From Cognaticolwellia sediminilitoris (GTDB lineage: Bacteria; Pseudomonadota; Gammaproteobacteria; Enterobacterales; Alteromonadaceae): a stretch of DNA of 64,000 nucleotides. Below are positions 8,706 to 16,539 of the stretch, piece after piece. A program made the position numbers and the translations under genes. The first letter of the stretch is position 1. Every line of letters starts with the position of its first letter. Location of the stretch: positions 299,817 to 363,816 of the forward strand of contig NBOG01000006.1 in the NCBI GenBank assembly GCA_002104535.1, written 5' to 3'. The notes under the pieces were generated by a model. The model ran no database searches. It was not told the DNA's origin and worked only from the letters and a program-made list of their open reading frames with translations.

Positions 8706-9398
8706 ATGAGTAAATTGAAAATATTATTAAAAATAACCTTTATCTATTTGGCAATACTCCATCCGAGTAGTGCTATGACATTTGATCGTGAATATCTTTA
8801 TAACTTTATCAAAACCTATGTTGAGGATAACATCAGTGCACCTACAGAAGGAAAACTCAACATCGAGGTATCTGAAATAGATCCAAGAATTACACTGCAG
8901 CCTTGTTTATCGCCATTAACGGCAAATATACATGAAAAACATAATGGTAGAAATGTAAATGTTAAAATTGTTTGTCCTGATGAAAAGTCATGGCAATTAT
9001 ATATCCCGGTCAAAATTGAAACTATTGTGCCGGTATTAGTCACAAGTATAAGAGTAAATAAAGGCACGTTACTAGATAATTCTAATATAGAAGTTATATT
9101 TAAAGACAGTAACCAAATTCGTGGTTCAATACTTACTGACCCTGCTTTAGTGACTGGAGCTAGAACAAAAAGAAACTTATCTCAGGGTAGTATTATCTCT
9201 AACAGCAATACCTGTTTTGTTTGTAAAGGCGAACCTGTTAATATCGTTGCTAAGTCGGTTAATTTTGAGATTAAGTCCTCGGGTATTGCTTTAAATGACG
9301 GTAGCTTAGGCGAAGTTATTTCAGTGCGAAATATCAAATCTGGTCGCATTGTACAAGGGCAAGTTAACGCTATTAACCAAGTAGTAATTAATTTATAA
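8706..9398 (+). CDS. flgA: Flagella basal-body P-ring formation chaperone FlgA
   Basis: FlgA is the periplasmic chaperone for P-ring assembly. The 230-residue protein has an N-terminal signal peptide ending near HPSSA, an AFP/SAF-like C-terminal region (VLVTSIRVNKGTLLDNSNIE, GARTKRNLSQGSIISNSN) and the final IVQGQVNAINQVVINL that resembles the FlgA end. It is divergent from cheV and followed by flgM and flgN, as in Vibrio and Shewanella. No strong ribosome-binding site is seen. Confidence 0.93.
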   Translation: MSKLKILLKITFIYLAILHPSSAMTFDREYLYNFIKTYVEDNISAPTEGKLNIEVSEIDPRITLQPCLSPLTANIHEKHNGRNVNVKIVCPDEKSWQLYIPVKIETIVPVLVTSIRVNKGTLLDNSNIEVIFKDSNQIRGSILTDPALVTGARTKRNLSQGSIISNSNTCFVCKGEPVNIVAKSVNFEIKSSGIALNDGSLGEVISVRNIKSGRIVQGQVNAINQVVINL

Positions 9399-9405
9399 TA
9401 TTTAT

Positions 9406-9432
9406 TAAAGTTTTCTGCTGTTTAGCCGATAA
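9406..9432 (+). promoter_or_regulatory. Sigma28 (FliA) promoter for flgM
   Basis: The sequence is TAAAGTTT, an 11-base spacer, then GCCGATAA. This matches the classical FliA consensus at every position and at the preferred spacing. It starts just after flgA and lies about 40 bases before the flgM start, so flgMN can be transcribed late in flagellar assembly independently of flgA. Confidence 0.95.
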
Positions 9433-9473
9433 TAAGGTTAGAAACCAATAACTGTTGTAAGTAGGATGCAATT

Positions 9474-9788
9474 ATGGCTATTAATATCAATAACTTGAGT
9501 AATACGAGTCAAGTTAAGCAAAAAGTTGAACAACAAGTTCAGACTAAACAGCAAGTCAGCGAAAGTGCTAATGCTTCACAACAAGCAAAAGCAGCTCCGC
9601 GTGATTCGGTGTCAATTACACCACAAGCAAAGCAAATGAATGAATTGCAAAAAAAAGCAGCTGATTCTCCGGCATTAAACCAGAAAAAAATTGCTGAGCT
9701 AAAAAGTGCTATTGCGTCTGGTGATTATAAAATTAACCCAGAAAAGCTAGCAGCGAGTATTGCCAACTTTGAATTTGATTTAGGCTAA
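9474..9788 (+). CDS. flgM: Anti-sigma28 factor FlgM
   Basis: FlgM holds FliA inactive until the hook is complete and it is exported. The 104-residue protein starts MAININNLSNTSQVKQKVEQ. Its C-terminal part, DSVSITPQAKQMNELQKKAA followed by KIAELKSAIASGDYKINPEK, is the sigma28-binding FlgM domain. The N-terminal half is Gln/Lys-rich and probably disordered. It sits behind a full-consensus sigma28 promoter and ahead of flgN. Confidence 0.95.
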   Translation: MAININNLSNTSQVKQKVEQQVQTKQQVSESANASQQAKAAPRDSVSITPQAKQMNELQKKAADSPALNQKKIAELKSAIASGDYKINPEKLAASIANFEFDLG

Positions 9789-9813
9789 CTCGTCGCTACA
9801 TTGGAGTAAGTAA

Positions 9814-10245
9814 GTGTCTGAAAAAATAACGCCGCAACAATTGGTTTCTCAACAATTATCGCAATTGACGCAGCTTGAAGCGTTATTATTAACAGAGAAA
9901 GAGGTATTGCAGCAGCAAACCCCTGAAGCACTTATCACGATTACTGCAGAAAAAAATGCTCTACTGGTTGCTATTCAAGATATAGATAACAGTATTGGAC
10001 AGAGTTTTGAGTTCAAACAAGAAAAATTAGCCGGTAACTTCGAGCAAGAATTATCAGATATTGAAGCGACTTTAGTGCGCTGTAAAAAACAAAATCAAAT
10101 TAATGGTCAAATCATTCATCAGTCACAATTATCCGTTGAACGCATGAAAACCTCGTTACTTGAAAGCCACAATAAATCCTCAATGACTTACGATAATAAA
10201 GGCAAAACCTCTGGCGGCCTTAGCAGCTTAGGTATTAAAGCTTAA
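9814..10245 (+). CDS. flgN: Flagellar export chaperone FlgN
   Basis: FlgN keeps the hook-filament junction proteins FlgK and FlgL soluble and delivers them to the export gate. The 143-residue, mostly helical protein begins SEKITPQQLVSQQLSQLTQL and is rich in Gln and Glu; sequence conservation in this family is low, so the call leans on its position just after flgM. The start codon is GTG behind TTGGAGTAAG. Confidence 0.85.
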   Translation: MSEKITPQQLVSQQLSQLTQLEALLLTEKEVLQQQTPEALITITAEKNALLVAIQDIDNSIGQSFEFKQEKLAGNFEQELSDIEATLVRCKKQNQINGQIIHQSQLSVERMKTSLLESHNKSSMTYDNKGKTSGGLSSLGIKA

Positions 10246-10318
10246 CTAAAGTCTGCATTAGTTACTCACCTTTTCCTAACATATTTTACCTTTCAAAATA
10301 ATACCTTTCATCCTGAAC

Positions 10319-10346
10319 AAAAAAACCAGCAATTGCTGGTTTTTTT
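10319..10346. terminator. Bidirectional terminator between flgN and flgP
   Basis: A perfect palindrome CCAGCAATTGCTGG (10326-10339) is flanked by an A run on the left and a T run on the right, so it can terminate both flgMN and the convergent flgOP unit. Confidence 0.9.
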
Positions 10347-10374
10347 GATTGTTAAGTTATTAATTTTTTTTGCT

Positions 10375-10839
10375 TTAATAATATGAAATGTGTTTGATTT
10401 CTTTTCGGTTTGAAGAAGCATTATAAATGTCGTACACATCTTTAAAGTCTAAACTGAGTTCTGTGGTATAGGTGTCACCTACAGGGTAGCTTTTAACAAC
10501 TTTTGCCCCGCGAATAATGCCTTGAACCGATGCTTTCAGTTGTTGATTTTCGAGCACTAAGTTAGACATCGTTGTGTTACCATCAATCGTTTGACCATAA
10601 ACCTGTTCAGCTAATTCTGCATAAGCGGCAATTTTTGAGGCTTTTATCGCCATCAACATTTGCTGTGTTTTATTTGGAGAATTTTGTAAACTGATCGGTG
10701 CTTGTCCAATAGCGGTTAACACTGGAAATGTTTCAGGTTTCACACTCTGCCATTCAACATGTTTATCAAACACTGTAGAACAAGCGCTTAACACCATGAC
10801 GCTAAAAAGTACCACGATAATATTTCGTAAATTACTCAT
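10375..10839 (-). CDS. flgP: Flagellar outer-membrane lipoprotein FlgP
   Basis: FlgP is an LPP20-family lipoprotein that forms part of the outer-membrane-associated basal disk or H-ring region in Vibrio-type flagella. I start at the ATG at 10839, which has GAAGGTGAG upstream and gives a good lipoprotein signal (MSNLRNIIVVLF...LSAC, Cys 20). The segment QQMLMAIKASKIAAYAELAE with VYGQTIDGNT matches the family. It lies 29 bases after flgO, with which it should be co-transcribed. Confidence 0.92.
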   Translation of the reverse strand: MSNLRNIIVVLFSVMVLSACSTVFDKHVEWQSVKPETFPVLTAIGQAPISLQNSPNKTQQMLMAIKASKIAAYAELAEQVYGQTIDGNTTMSNLVLENQQLKASVQGIIRGAKVVKSYPVGDTYTTELSLDFKDVYDIYNASSNRKEIKHISYY

Positions 10840-10868
10840 ACTCACCTTCAATATTGTCTTTACTAACA

Positions 10869-11513
10869 TTACTGCTGTATTGCAATAGCACGAGCATCAT
10901 CAACAAGCATGGCACTATCACGTAAGATCATGCCGTCTTTCATTTTAACATTCTCGTGACGATTAAAGTCATCTCCAACAACCCATGCTGGAATAAAAGA
11001 CTGAGCAGTAGCAACAACAACTCTAGATTGCATGCCAATCATACGAGCATTGATTAAAATACCTTCATCTTGTTGCATCATGGTGCCTGTAACAACATAG
11101 TCAATAATCTGACGTTCAGGTAGCTCTTTCCAATCTCGACTAAAAACATAATCACCGTCGGCAGTTACACGTATATGCCCAGTGGTTTTAAAGTCTATGA
11201 CAACCAAACCATGCCGCTGCATTTCATGGACAAAACTTTCCGATATTTGATTACCCAGCCAATTAGTTGATTCTAAGTTTTTCAAATCAACAAATGACGC
11301 AATCGCTATCGGTGTCTTAGGGTTAACAAATGAACTACTTTCAAGCATTTGAAAAGCAAGCCCTTTCACCACATCATTTATCGCATGGCGAGGCAGTTTT
11401 AGACTGTCAATTTCTTGCTTATCGGCGTATGTAGACCGATAAAAGTCTTTATTGGACTCCATAGAACACGACACAAGGGTCGGTATTAATATTGCTATAA
11501 GCCAATTTTTCAT
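10869..11513 (-). CDS. flgO: Flagellar outer-membrane protein FlgO
   Basis: FlgO works with FlgP and FlgT in the outer-membrane ring structures of sheathed or polar flagella. I start at the ATG at 11513 behind GAGGAGAGCTC; the longer frame to 11612 runs through the promoter region. The protein (214 residues) has a lipoprotein-type N-terminus, MKNWLIAILIPTLVSC, and the FlgO family regions PRHAINDVVKGLAFQMLESS and FVDLKNLESTNWLGNQISES. A sigma54 box lies at 11564-11579. Confidence 0.92.
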   Translation of the reverse strand: MKNWLIAILIPTLVSCSMESNKDFYRSTYADKQEIDSLKLPRHAINDVVKGLAFQMLESSSFVNPKTPIAIASFVDLKNLESTNWLGNQISESFVHEMQRHGLVVIDFKTTGHIRVTADGDYVFSRDWKELPERQIIDYVVTGTMMQQDEGILINARMIGMQSRVVVATAQSFIPAWVVGDDFNRHENVKMKDGMILRDSAMLVDDARAIAIQQ

Positions 11514-11563
11514 TGAGCTCTCCTCAATTAATGCAAATGTGATCAAAATAATACAGAAAGTAA

Positions 11564-11579
11564 AGCATGATCCGCGCCA
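11564..11579 (-). promoter_or_regulatory. Sigma54 promoter for flgO-flgP
   Basis: The minus strand reads TGGCGCGGATCATGCT, with GG and GC ten bases apart, a near-consensus sigma54 site. It lies about 50 bases before the flgO start and is back to back with a plus-strand sigma54 site for flgT. Confidence 0.8.
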
Positions 11580-11599
11580 ATATTTTAACAATTCTAAAT

Positions 11600-11615
11600 A
11601 GGCACAAAACATGCA
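11600..11615 (+). promoter_or_regulatory. Sigma54 promoter for flgT
   Basis: The plus strand reads AGGCACAAAACATGCA with GG-N10-GC, close to the TGGCAC-N5-TTGCA consensus. It lies 44 bases before the flgT start and only 20 bases from the opposing flgO site, so one upstream activator site could serve both. Confidence 0.78.
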
Positions 11616-11658
11616 TATTTCAAATTAGAAATCGTTTCCCTTATTTAAAGAGATATTT

Positions 11659-12822
11659 ATGCGCTTAAGTTCAATCGCCTTTTGCTTTGTTATATATAGT
11701 AGTACTAGTTTTGGACAGTGGTACGAATCACAGGGTATGGCCAGCATAAAAAATAATGATAGCAAGGCCGCTAAAACTCAAGCCGTACAGAATGCTTTAA
11801 AGAAAGCTTTACTGGTTGCAGGTGCGTCTGTATCAAGCGTGCAACAAGTGGTTAATGGCTTACTCACCCAAGATGAAATTAGCATTCGTGCTAGTGGCAG
11901 CGTTAACTCTGTTGAGCTAGTCAGTGAAAACTATAGTGGTGATTTAGTGACTGTCATCATTCGTGCAGATATTTTCCCGCAAGAAAAAAAATGTTTTGCC
12001 GCCGACTACAAAAAATCATTATTACTTACACGCAGTAATATACTTCAGCGTGAACAGGCTAACATTGGTGAAATATACGCAATAGATCGAACCTTAATAA
12101 AAGCACTGTCAAAGAAAATACAAAAACAAGGCATCTATTTAGATACCAAACTAGCTTTGCACACCAAAACAGAATTTAGCCGTTATAACCAAAGTCTACA
12201 AACACAAAGTTTGAAAAACTTAGCCATGTCATTAGCTAACATGACCGATAGCCAATACGTTTTATTTTCAGAAATCCAAGATCTTTCGCTAGCGCATGAC
12301 GAAAACAACGATTGGCAATTCTGGCAAAAAAATATTTATCAACGCCAATTCAACGTTGCCCTGTATATTCACGATGGTAGCACCGGCGAAAGAATTTTAG
12401 ACAAACAATATCAAAGCTCAGCACCATGGCAATTCGATAAACGCACCACAGTCGATGTAACAAGTCACAACTTTTGGCAAAGTGAGTACGGCCAACAAAT
12501 TAGTTTGACGCTAGACGATATGGTAAACGATATCGATGAAAACATGATGTGCCAGCCGACACAAGGTAGAATAGTACAAGTAAAAGGCAATTCAATTACC
12601 TTTAATTTAGGCAAACGTCATGGGGTAAAAGTGGGTGATGAATTCTCTTTATTACACGTAAATAACTTTACCAGCGACGATAAACGTACCTATTCTGGAT
12701 TTAACATTAGCCCTTATAAAGTCATTGTTAACTCTGTCAGCCAAGACAATGCCCATGCCACAACTACTGAGCAACATGTTTTAGATAACATTCAGCTAAA
12801 TGACTTGGCAGTAAGGTACTAA
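11659..12822 (+). CDS. flgT: Flagellar H-ring protein FlgT
   Basis: FlgT forms the H ring around the LP ring in Vibrio and helps stator assembly. The 387-residue protein has a signal peptide ending near SSTSFG, then the FlgT N-terminal domain (GMASIKNNDSKAAKTQAVQN and ALKKALLVAGASVSSVQQVV), a middle domain and a C-terminal domain containing GRIVQVKGNSITFNLGKRHG VKVGDEF. It is transcribed divergently from flgO from its own sigma54 site. Confidence 0.94.
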   Translation: MRLSSIAFCFVIYSSTSFGQWYESQGMASIKNNDSKAAKTQAVQNALKKALLVAGASVSSVQQVVNGLLTQDEISIRASGSVNSVELVSENYSGDLVTVIIRADIFPQEKKCFAADYKKSLLLTRSNILQREQANIGEIYAIDRTLIKALSKKIQKQGIYLDTKLALHTKTEFSRYNQSLQTQSLKNLAMSLANMTDSQYVLFSEIQDLSLAHDENNDWQFWQKNIYQRQFNVALYIHDGSTGERILDKQYQSSAPWQFDKRTTVDVTSHNFWQSEYGQQISLTLDDMVNDIDENMMCQPTQGRIVQVKGNSITFNLGKRHGVKVGDEFSLLHVNNFTSDDKRTYSGFNISPYKVIVNSVSQDNAHATTTEQHVLDNIQLNDLAVRY

Positions 12823-12935
12823 AACCTAAATAAGAACTAGGTACTATTTAATGTTAACAACGTGATATTTTAATATTGATTTTCAAGTGAAAATTTATAG
12901 AATAACGCTGAATGCATCAATAAACCTTGCGTCGA

Positions 12936-13011
12936 GTCCTTATAGTTTAACTGGATAAAACTTTGGCCTCCTAAGCCGCTGCTCCAGGTTCGAGTCCTGG
13001 TGAGGACGCCA
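12936..13011 (+). tRNA. tRNA-Arg (anticodon CCU)
   Basis: A cloverleaf can be drawn: acceptor GTCCTTA/TGAGGAC, a D arm GTTT...AAAC, an anticodon loop CTCCTAA with anticodon CCT, a T arm CCAGG-TTCGAGT-CCTGG, discriminator G and an encoded CCA. One anticodon-stem pair (T-C at the top) is mismatched. The gene stands alone and marks the left edge of the Rhs cassette region; tRNA-Arg genes are common island attachment sites, but no integrase or repeated tRNA end was seen here. Confidence 0.93.
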
Positions 13012-13040
13012 GCAAGGTAAAATCGTTATTGGTCATTTTC

Positions 13041-13148
13041 TTATATGTATTTTATGTGGAAGTCGCAACTACTAAATTTTGGAAAAGTTCCAACAGGATC
13101 ATTTGAGTAAAACCGCCCGATTACTGGATCATAGTATCGTGCCTGCAT
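13041..13148 (-). pseudogene. Remnant Rhs core stub, lowest rung of the orphan ladder
   Basis: A 35-codon frame begins MQARYYDPVIGRFYSNDPVG, the same Rhs core end as in the two longer copies at 13638-14255 and 17127-17765, and then continues as 15 unrelated residues to a stop close to the tRNA. The variable tip is essentially gone. It is most likely a dead rung whose tip and immunity gene were lost. No ribosome-binding site precedes the Met. Confidence 0.75.
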
Positions 13149-13288
13149 ATAGATTAATTCAAATTATAATTCATAGCATAATCGTCATATTTTCAACCAA
13201 TACAGTCAGTTAACAGTATAGATAAGTTTAGTTCTTTTGTTGGAATTTAATCAATCTTTTGCTTCAAAATCAGGCAAAAATAAAGCCT
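13149..13288 (-). repeat. Inter-cassette repeat, copy 1
   Basis: This segment upstream (minus strand) of the remnant stub is closely similar to 14256-14396 and, in part, to 16540-16632. The best conserved block, TACAGTCAGTTAACAGTATA with GATAAGTTT, is at 13201-13229. All copies lie between a cassette terminator and the next core stub, so they look like the original downstream flank of an rhs gene copied with each rung. Confidence 0.8.
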
Positions 13289-13331
13289 CTTGTGAAGTAC
13301 CCAACTATCGAGTCAATTCACAAAAGGCTTT
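13276..13331 (-). terminator. Terminator after the 72-residue putative immunity gene
   Basis: Arms at 13282-13296 and 13317-13331 (AAAGCCTCTTGTGAA against TTCACAAAAGGCTTT) with a 20-base loop, followed on the minus strand by ATTTTT. Confidence 0.65.
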
Positions 13332-13402
13332 GGATTCAAAGTAGAAGTAGAAATTCAATATTTAAAAATGGCAACTATAGAGTGTCACCATCCCATTGTT
13401 TT

Positions 13403-13621
13403 CTATAATTTAGATGAAATAATACGCTTAGCCTCATCTAAGGCTTCTTCAAGGTTTCCAAACAAGCCGGATGGATTAGGAGTTACTCTAACTTCATAAG
13501 TTACATCTTCTTCACTATCATATTTCTTATGAAACAGATGTAATTCGAAACTTCCCACCGAGTTCTCAGTTACTTGGATTGCTTTATTACCATCATGAGA
13601 TATTATTTTTTCGATTTTCAT
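13403..13621 (-). CDS. Small putative Rhs immunity protein (72 aa)
   Basis: I do not recognise this protein. It is 72 residues, soluble by eye, starts MKIEKIISHDGNKAIQVTEN and has a helical C-terminus (LEEALDEAKRIISSKL). It begins 16 bases after the stop of the Rhs tip at 13638-14255, in the position where Rhs immunity genes always lie, with GGA upstream of the ATG. The immunity role is inferred from position and size only. Confidence 0.6.
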   Translation of the reverse strand: MKIEKIISHDGNKAIQVTENSVGSFELHLFHKKYDSEEDVTYEVRVTPNPSGLFGNLEEALDEAKRIISSKL

Positions 13622-13637
13622 AATAAATCCAATTTAA

Positions 13638-14255
13638 TTAATTTTCATTAACTATAGTTTTAGGTTCAATCAATGTGTTTGTTGACGCATCTCTAAACGT
13701 ATGAGTTTGCACTTGTTGACCGTCTTGCGCAATATGTGCGCCTGAACTTACCTTCTGAATGTTAGCCGCATCAGCACCTGTTTGTGCTGCAATTCTATTT
13801 GCTTGTTTAGCAGGTTGGCTTAAAACTGTACCTCCTCCTTCAGCTAATTCTGTTAGTTGAGATTGTGATGCTAATTGTTTTTCGAGTTTAACAGCATTAA
13901 CTGGGGAAGATGCTGACAATGGTACTTCACCTGATGCTAATGCTCCCAATTCTAATGAAGCAGCTACAACAGGGTTAGTTGCGGCAACTATTGCTGCACC
14001 AGCCAAACCTCCGGCTCCTTCTGCTTTAATTTCTGAACTATATTGTTGCTTAGAAACTTCTCCTGACGCTAACCGTTGAACTCTAAGATCTAACCTTTGG
14101 CCAATACCTGTTGCATCTCTGCCATCAGGATCAGTATATTTGTATGGATTATTATTTGCATATGCATAACGATTAAAATTATGAATATTCTTAAACCCAA
14201 CCGGATCATTCGAATAAAAACGCCCGATAACTGGATCATAGTATCGTGCCTGCAT
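13638..14255 (-). CDS. Orphan Rhs C-terminal tip with core stub (rung 2)
   Basis: Residues 1-45 are the end of an Rhs/YD-repeat core (ARYYDPVIGRFYSNDPVGFK, YAYANNNPYKYTDPDGRD); residues 46-205 are a variable tip with no motif I recognise, ending in a Gln/Thr-rich stretch (HIAQDGQQVQTHTFRDAST). Rhs tips are the toxin part of contact-dependent or type VI secreted effectors. Only about 24 core residues precede DPVG and the upstream frame closes at once, so the main Rhs shell is missing. There is no clear ribosome-binding site; it may be a silent reserve rather than an expressed gene. Confidence 0.7.
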   Translation of the reverse strand: MQARYYDPVIGRFYSNDPVGFKNIHNFNRYAYANNNPYKYTDPDGRDATGIGQRLDLRVQRLASGEVSKQQYSSEIKAEGAGGLAGAAIVAATNPVVAASLELGALASGEVPLSASSPVNAVKLEKQLASQSQLTELAEGGGTVLSQPAKQANRIAAQTGADAANIQKVSSGAHIAQDGQQVQTHTFRDASTNTLIEPKTIVNEN

Positions 14256-14396
14256 ATAGATTAATACGAATTATAATTCATAGCATTAATCTCATAATTC
14301 CAACTAATACAGTCAGTTAACAGTATAGATAAGTTTGGTGCATTTGTTGAAATTTAATCAGCCTTTGGCTTTAAAAGCAGCCATAAATAAAGCCCC
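14256..14396 (-). repeat. Inter-cassette repeat, copy 2
   Basis: The conserved block lies at 14308-14336 and is identical to copy 1 over its 29 bases. Similarity continues on both sides, from the core stub to the cassette terminator. It is the spacer between the rung at 13638-14255 and the next rung's terminator. Confidence 0.8.
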
Positions 14397-14419
14397 TGAT
14401 GAGCACATCATAAGGGGCA
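14385..14419 (-). terminator. Terminator after the 73-residue membrane protein
   Basis: GCCCCT (14392-14397) pairs with AGGGGC (14413-14418), with further pairing inside, followed on the minus strand by TTTATTTAT. Confidence 0.6.
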
Positions 14420-14485
14420 TAGGGGTAAAAAATAAAAAGAAGGGAAACTGATAATAAATTCAAACATCACCGTTCCTCCTTGTTA

Positions 14486-14707
14486 TTATATTTTATCGTC
14501 TTTATATTCTATATAGAAAGAACATATTCCCCCAAAAGCTATACTTACAATGATAATAAAAAGACCGCTTTTTATTAGATTTTCAAGTTGAAGATCATCT
14601 GTTCCATATAATTTAATAGCAACAATAACCACAATCCACTTACCTAAAAGAAAAGATAGACGTTTAAAGTTTTTAATAAATCTGATTTTATCTCTAATTA
14701 ATTTCAT
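14486..14707 (-). CDS. Small two-helix membrane protein, putative Rhs immunity (73 aa)
   Basis: Not recognised by family. Two hydrophobic segments are visible, around residues 20-34 (LLGKWIVVIVAIKLY) and 47-63 (GLFIIIVSIAFGGICSFY), with basic residues at the N-terminus. It starts 3 bases after the stop of the Rhs tip at 14711-15253, which argues for coupled expression. A membrane-located immunity protein would suit a membrane-acting tip. Confidence 0.6.
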   Translation of the reverse strand: MKLIRDKIRFIKNFKRLSFLLGKWIVVIVAIKLYGTDDLQLENLIKSGLFIIIVSIAFGGICSFYIEYKDDKI

Positions 14708-14710
14708 GTT

Positions 14711-15253
14711 TTAGTTCTTTAACTCTTCATTAATTTTGTTTGCGGTTACTCCTGCACCTATTTTACCAGCAGCGTCACTTGTACCTGTAGCTATACTATC
14801 AGCAAGAGAATCGCTGGTTTTTGCACTAGAATTACCTCCTAGAGCATTTTTAATTGCACCAGCTTTACCTTTTAATGCTCCAACAACGGCTTTTCCTGGA
14901 CCAGCTACAGATGATAATGCAGCTTCTCCCGCTTTAGAAAAGCTACCCACTTCACCGTTTAATGAATCATTAATCATACTACCACCAGCAGCAGCGGTAG
15001 CTTCAACAGATTGATTAAATGCGCCTGCGGTTGCTTTTTGCAGCAAACTTCCTCCTGCTTTAGCTATGTTTAGACCACCTGTTAAAGCTCCTGCGGCACC
15101 AGCCACACCTATTTTCCCCATATCAGTTATTTCACCGGAAGTGGCAAGTTGAGTACCTGCCTCAATAGCTGCTCCCACTAACGCTCCAATGAGGACATTT
15201 AAAAACTGACCATCAGGATCATTATATTTATAGGGGTTATTAAGAATTAACAA
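14711..15253 (-). pseudogene. Truncated orphan Rhs tip, 5' end removed by the transposase element (rung 3)
   Basis: The open frame begins in the middle of the core end (NNPYKYNDPDG), directly next to the left inverted repeat of the element at 15262-16512. The preceding QARYYDPVIGRF segment present in the other rungs is missing. The tip, about 165 residues, is rich in Gly, Ala and Ser with hydrophobic stretches (FLNVLIGALVGAAIEAGTQL) and no enzymatic motif seen. The tip reading frame is intact, so it could still act as recombination donor. Confidence 0.65.
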
Positions 15254-15261
15254 TTAACCAT

Positions 15262-16512
15262 GCCACCCATGATAACTTTGAGCAATGTCAAAACAGAGTT
15301 GAGGAAATATTCATCGGCTCGGTAGTGGCTTCTTGATCCCGTAAATCAAAAATTCGCTGGAGAATATGATGAATTTGTCGTAAGGCACTGTATTTCAAGC
15401 ATTCTTTAACTACTACCCAGAAGTAGTCGTATTATATTGGTATGTAGTAAAGTTGTTAAGCGTTATTCAGGCACGCCTGTGCGTTGGCGATACCGTGAGT
15501 TCTTTTTAAGCCGACGTTTTCGGTAAACTCACACAAATGCTCTGCAGTGCCGACCGCGCCAGTGAATATGCCTTCAAAGTTAGTGGTGAGCTTTAGCCAA
15601 CTTTCATCGCTAATGTGCAGCCTTGACAATATCTGGGCGGTTTTAGCATCGATAGCACCACGCTTGTCTTCTCTTATTACTCTTCCTGTTTCATCGACTA
15701 GGGTTAAGTAATCCTTTAAGCAGAAAGAAATACCCGCGGTTTTTTCTTGATGTTCACTGCCGGTGAAAGGTAATAAGTTTTTAGGTTGCTCTCCATTTAA
15801 AGCTGCTTTGATACGCAATTGAATACTGGTAAAGCTTGACTGCTCAGGTGTTGGCGCAATGCCTGCCCGTACAGGATTTAAATCTACATAAGCCATACAG
15901 GCGAGTAATGCACTTTCATCGAGTAAGGCTTGTGATTTAAAACGCCCCTCCCAAAAGTGCCCAGTACACTTATCTTCTTTATTAGCTTGCCTGGCAATAG
16001 GTTCGTTTAATGCCCGCATGAACCAACTAATATCGATTAAGCGTTGTTTATAAATCAGCGCGGTTTCTTCAACCATTTCCAACTCGAACGCTGTTAACGG
16101 CTGCTCTTGCTGAAACTTACAGGTCAAAAGAGTACCTTTAAACAACTTATGCCAACGGGTAAGCACATCTAGCGTCGTCCAGTTGTTTACTTGCTCAGAA
16201 TCCACGTGAAGCACTAAATGTAAGTGATTATGCATGACAGCGTGCGCACAAATATCGATGGCAAATACCTGAGATAATTGAAAAATACGCTTTTCTATCC
16301 AATTGCGCCTATGCTCAAAACTCACACCCGTTTCTTTATCGACTCCGCATAAAAAGGCCTTGCGGACGGTTCGACTACAAATATGGTAATAAGGAGTATC
16401 TGACAAACTGATTTGTTGTGAACGAGGTTTAGGCATAGCAATTACCATACTTTAAAAGAGTATATTAAGTGTAGTTTATTGCTGAAAATATGAACAAGTT
16501 ATTATGGGTGGC
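15262..16512 (-). mobile_element. Y1/HUH transposase element with 17-bp inverted ends
   Basis: Imperfect inverted repeats bound the transposase gene: GCCACCCATGATAACTT at 15262-15278 and AAGTTATTATGGGTGGC at 16496-16512, 16 of 17 matching. The left end abuts the truncated Rhs frame and the right end abuts the inter-cassette repeat, so the element or a deletion beside it removed about 100 bases of core. A small hairpin (ACTAC/GTAGT near 15414-15427) lies inside. No clear target duplication was found. Confidence 0.65.
15456..16448 (-). CDS. IS200-like/REP-associated-type Y1 transposase (large form)
   Basis: The 330-residue protein is a Y1_Tnp (HUH) transposase of the long form common in marine gammaproteobacteria. 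It shows SDTPYYHICSRTVRKAFLCG at the start, the metal-binding HUH motif in CAHAVMHNHLHLVLH (near residue 70) and the GHFWEGRFKSQALLDE...YVDLNPVRAGI block. The catalytic Tyr expected just before the N-x4-GHFWEGR block is not obvious: the segment reads FMRALNEPIARQAN. A start at 16436 (MPKPRSQ) is equally possible. It interrupts the Rhs ladder. Confidence 0.85.
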   Translation of the reverse strand: MVIAMPKPRSQQISLSDTPYYHICSRTVRKAFLCGVDKETGVSFEHRRNWIEKRIFQLSQVFAIDICAHAVMHNHLHLVLHVDSEQVNNWTTLDVLTRWHKLFKGTLLTCKFQQEQPLTAFELEMVEETALIYKQRLIDISWFMRALNEPIARQANKEDKCTGHFWEGRFKSQALLDESALLACMAYVDLNPVRAGIAPTPEQSSFTSIQLRIKAALNGEQPKNLLPFTGSEHQEKTAGISFCLKDYLTLVDETGRVIREDKRGAIDAKTAQILSRLHISDESWLKLTTNFEGIFTGAVGTAEHLCEFTENVGLKRTHGIANAQACLNNA

Positions 16513-16539
16513 TTAATAAATAATATTACCGTAATAATT

